From assembly GCA_016302095.1 (NCBI GenBank), contig JAEDOE010000038.1, positions 1-8,460 of the forward strand: 8,460 nucleotides of DNA, read 5' to 3'. The translations under genes and the position numbers were made by a program. Source of the stretch: Anaerovibrio sp. Lineage in GTDB: Bacteria; Bacillota; Negativicutes; Selenomonadales; Selenomonadaceae. Position 1 is the stretch's first letter, and every line of letters begins with the position of its first letter. Below the pieces are notes generated by a model. It was not told the origin of the DNA and did no database searches. It saw only the letters and a list, made by a program, of their open reading frames with translations. Below, piece after piece: positions 7,448 through 8,460 of the stretch.

Positions 7448-7695
7448 GTGGTTAGTGAAGAAACTATGATGTTCCGTTTTGGAGCTGAGGAAAATCGGGC
7501 TGAGAGCATCATTCGCAGTACCTGTTCCTCTATGGAGAAGAAGGGGTATAACCCTATAAATCAGCTGGTAGGCTATCTCCTGAGCGGAGATCCTACCTAT
7601 GTCACCAGCTTTGAGGATGCGAGAAAGAAAATCCGCAGCCTTGAGCGTGATGAGATTCTTGAGGAGCTTATCCGCTCCTATTTGGAGAAGCACTG

Positions 7696-7696
<1 letters not shown>
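7448..7696 (+). CDS. ireB: IreB-family regulatory phosphoprotein (UPF0297, YrzL)
   Basis: An 82-residue protein of the IreB/YrzL family. In Enterococcus faecalis IreB is phosphorylated by the PASTA Ser/Thr kinase IreK and influences cephalosporin tolerance; its molecular target is not settled. The diagnostic core [22 protein letters not shown] and the C-terminal [23 protein letters not shown] are both present. In the N-terminus SEETMMFRF, Thr6 matches the principal phosphorylated threonine of E. faecalis IreB (Thr7), while the other site appears as Ser3. The start is GTG 7448 because AGGTGG (7435-7440) is 7 bases upstream and the family starts there. ATGs at 7418 and 7430 are in frame but precede the ribosome binding site. 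The stop TGA shares its last base with the ruvX ATG. There are 78 bases after gatB without a convincing terminator. Confidence 0.93.

Positions 7697-8460
<764 letters not shown>

Overview
The window looks like an ordinary chromosomal stretch from a Firmicutes-type bacterium. Codons are moderately GC-rich (many CTG, GGC, GAG) and the intergenic gaps are very AT-rich. The gene content (transamidosome gatCAB, RecD2, IreB, RuvX, MnmA) and the protein style suggest a Negativicutes member such as Selenomonas, Mitsuokella or a relative. That placement is inferred from memory of the families and was not tested by a search. There are no rRNA or tRNA genes, CRISPR arrays, insertion sequences or prophage genes.

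Layout from left to right. (1) Bases 1-43, minus strand: the first 14 codons of a gene that runs off the left edge, with a good ribosome binding site. The residues resemble the start of a GntR/MocR-type regulator. (2) 110-613, minus: a small membrane protein, the substrate-binding S component of an ECF vitamin transporter, with its own promoter at 685-713. (3) 896-3028, plus: the RecD2 helicase, preceded by an AT-rich leader with an imperfect hairpin and a likely promoter. (4) 3042-3935, minus: a ten-helix EamA/DMT-family exporter, convergent with recD2 and only 13 bases from it, with a perfect inverted repeat between its -35 and -10 boxes. (5) 4152-7369, plus: gatC-gatA-gatB, the three subunits of Asp-tRNA(Asn)/Glu-tRNA(Gln) amidotransferase. 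(6) 7448-8118, plus: ireB and ruvX, which overlap by one base. (7) A strong intrinsic terminator at 8147-8184, a near-consensus promoter at 8196-8224, and from 8310 the start of mnmA, cut by the right edge.

How the genes work together: GatCAB repairs misacylated Asn- and Gln-tRNAs, and MnmA 2-thiolates the wobble uridine of tRNAs for Gln, Glu and Lys, so both serve tRNA quality. RuvX (a Holliday-junction-resolvase-fold nuclease, also linked to rRNA processing) and RecD2 (a 5'-3' helicase) are nucleic-acid maintenance proteins. IreB is a small target of PASTA-type Ser/Thr kinase signalling. In Bacillus, recD2, mnmA, ireB and ruvX lie in one neighbourhood near alaS. Here the same set is kept, but gatCAB and a DMT exporter sit inside it.

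I did not find a convincing undescribed system. The most interesting leads are regulatory: inverted repeats over two promoters, a TATCAGA word recurring in the intergenic regions, and a possible cofactor-uptake unit (ECF S component plus MocR-like regulator) at the left edge. Several start codons were reassigned by ribosome binding site and family alignment: recD2 ATG 896, gatC ATG 4152, gatA GTG 4458, ireB GTG 7448.
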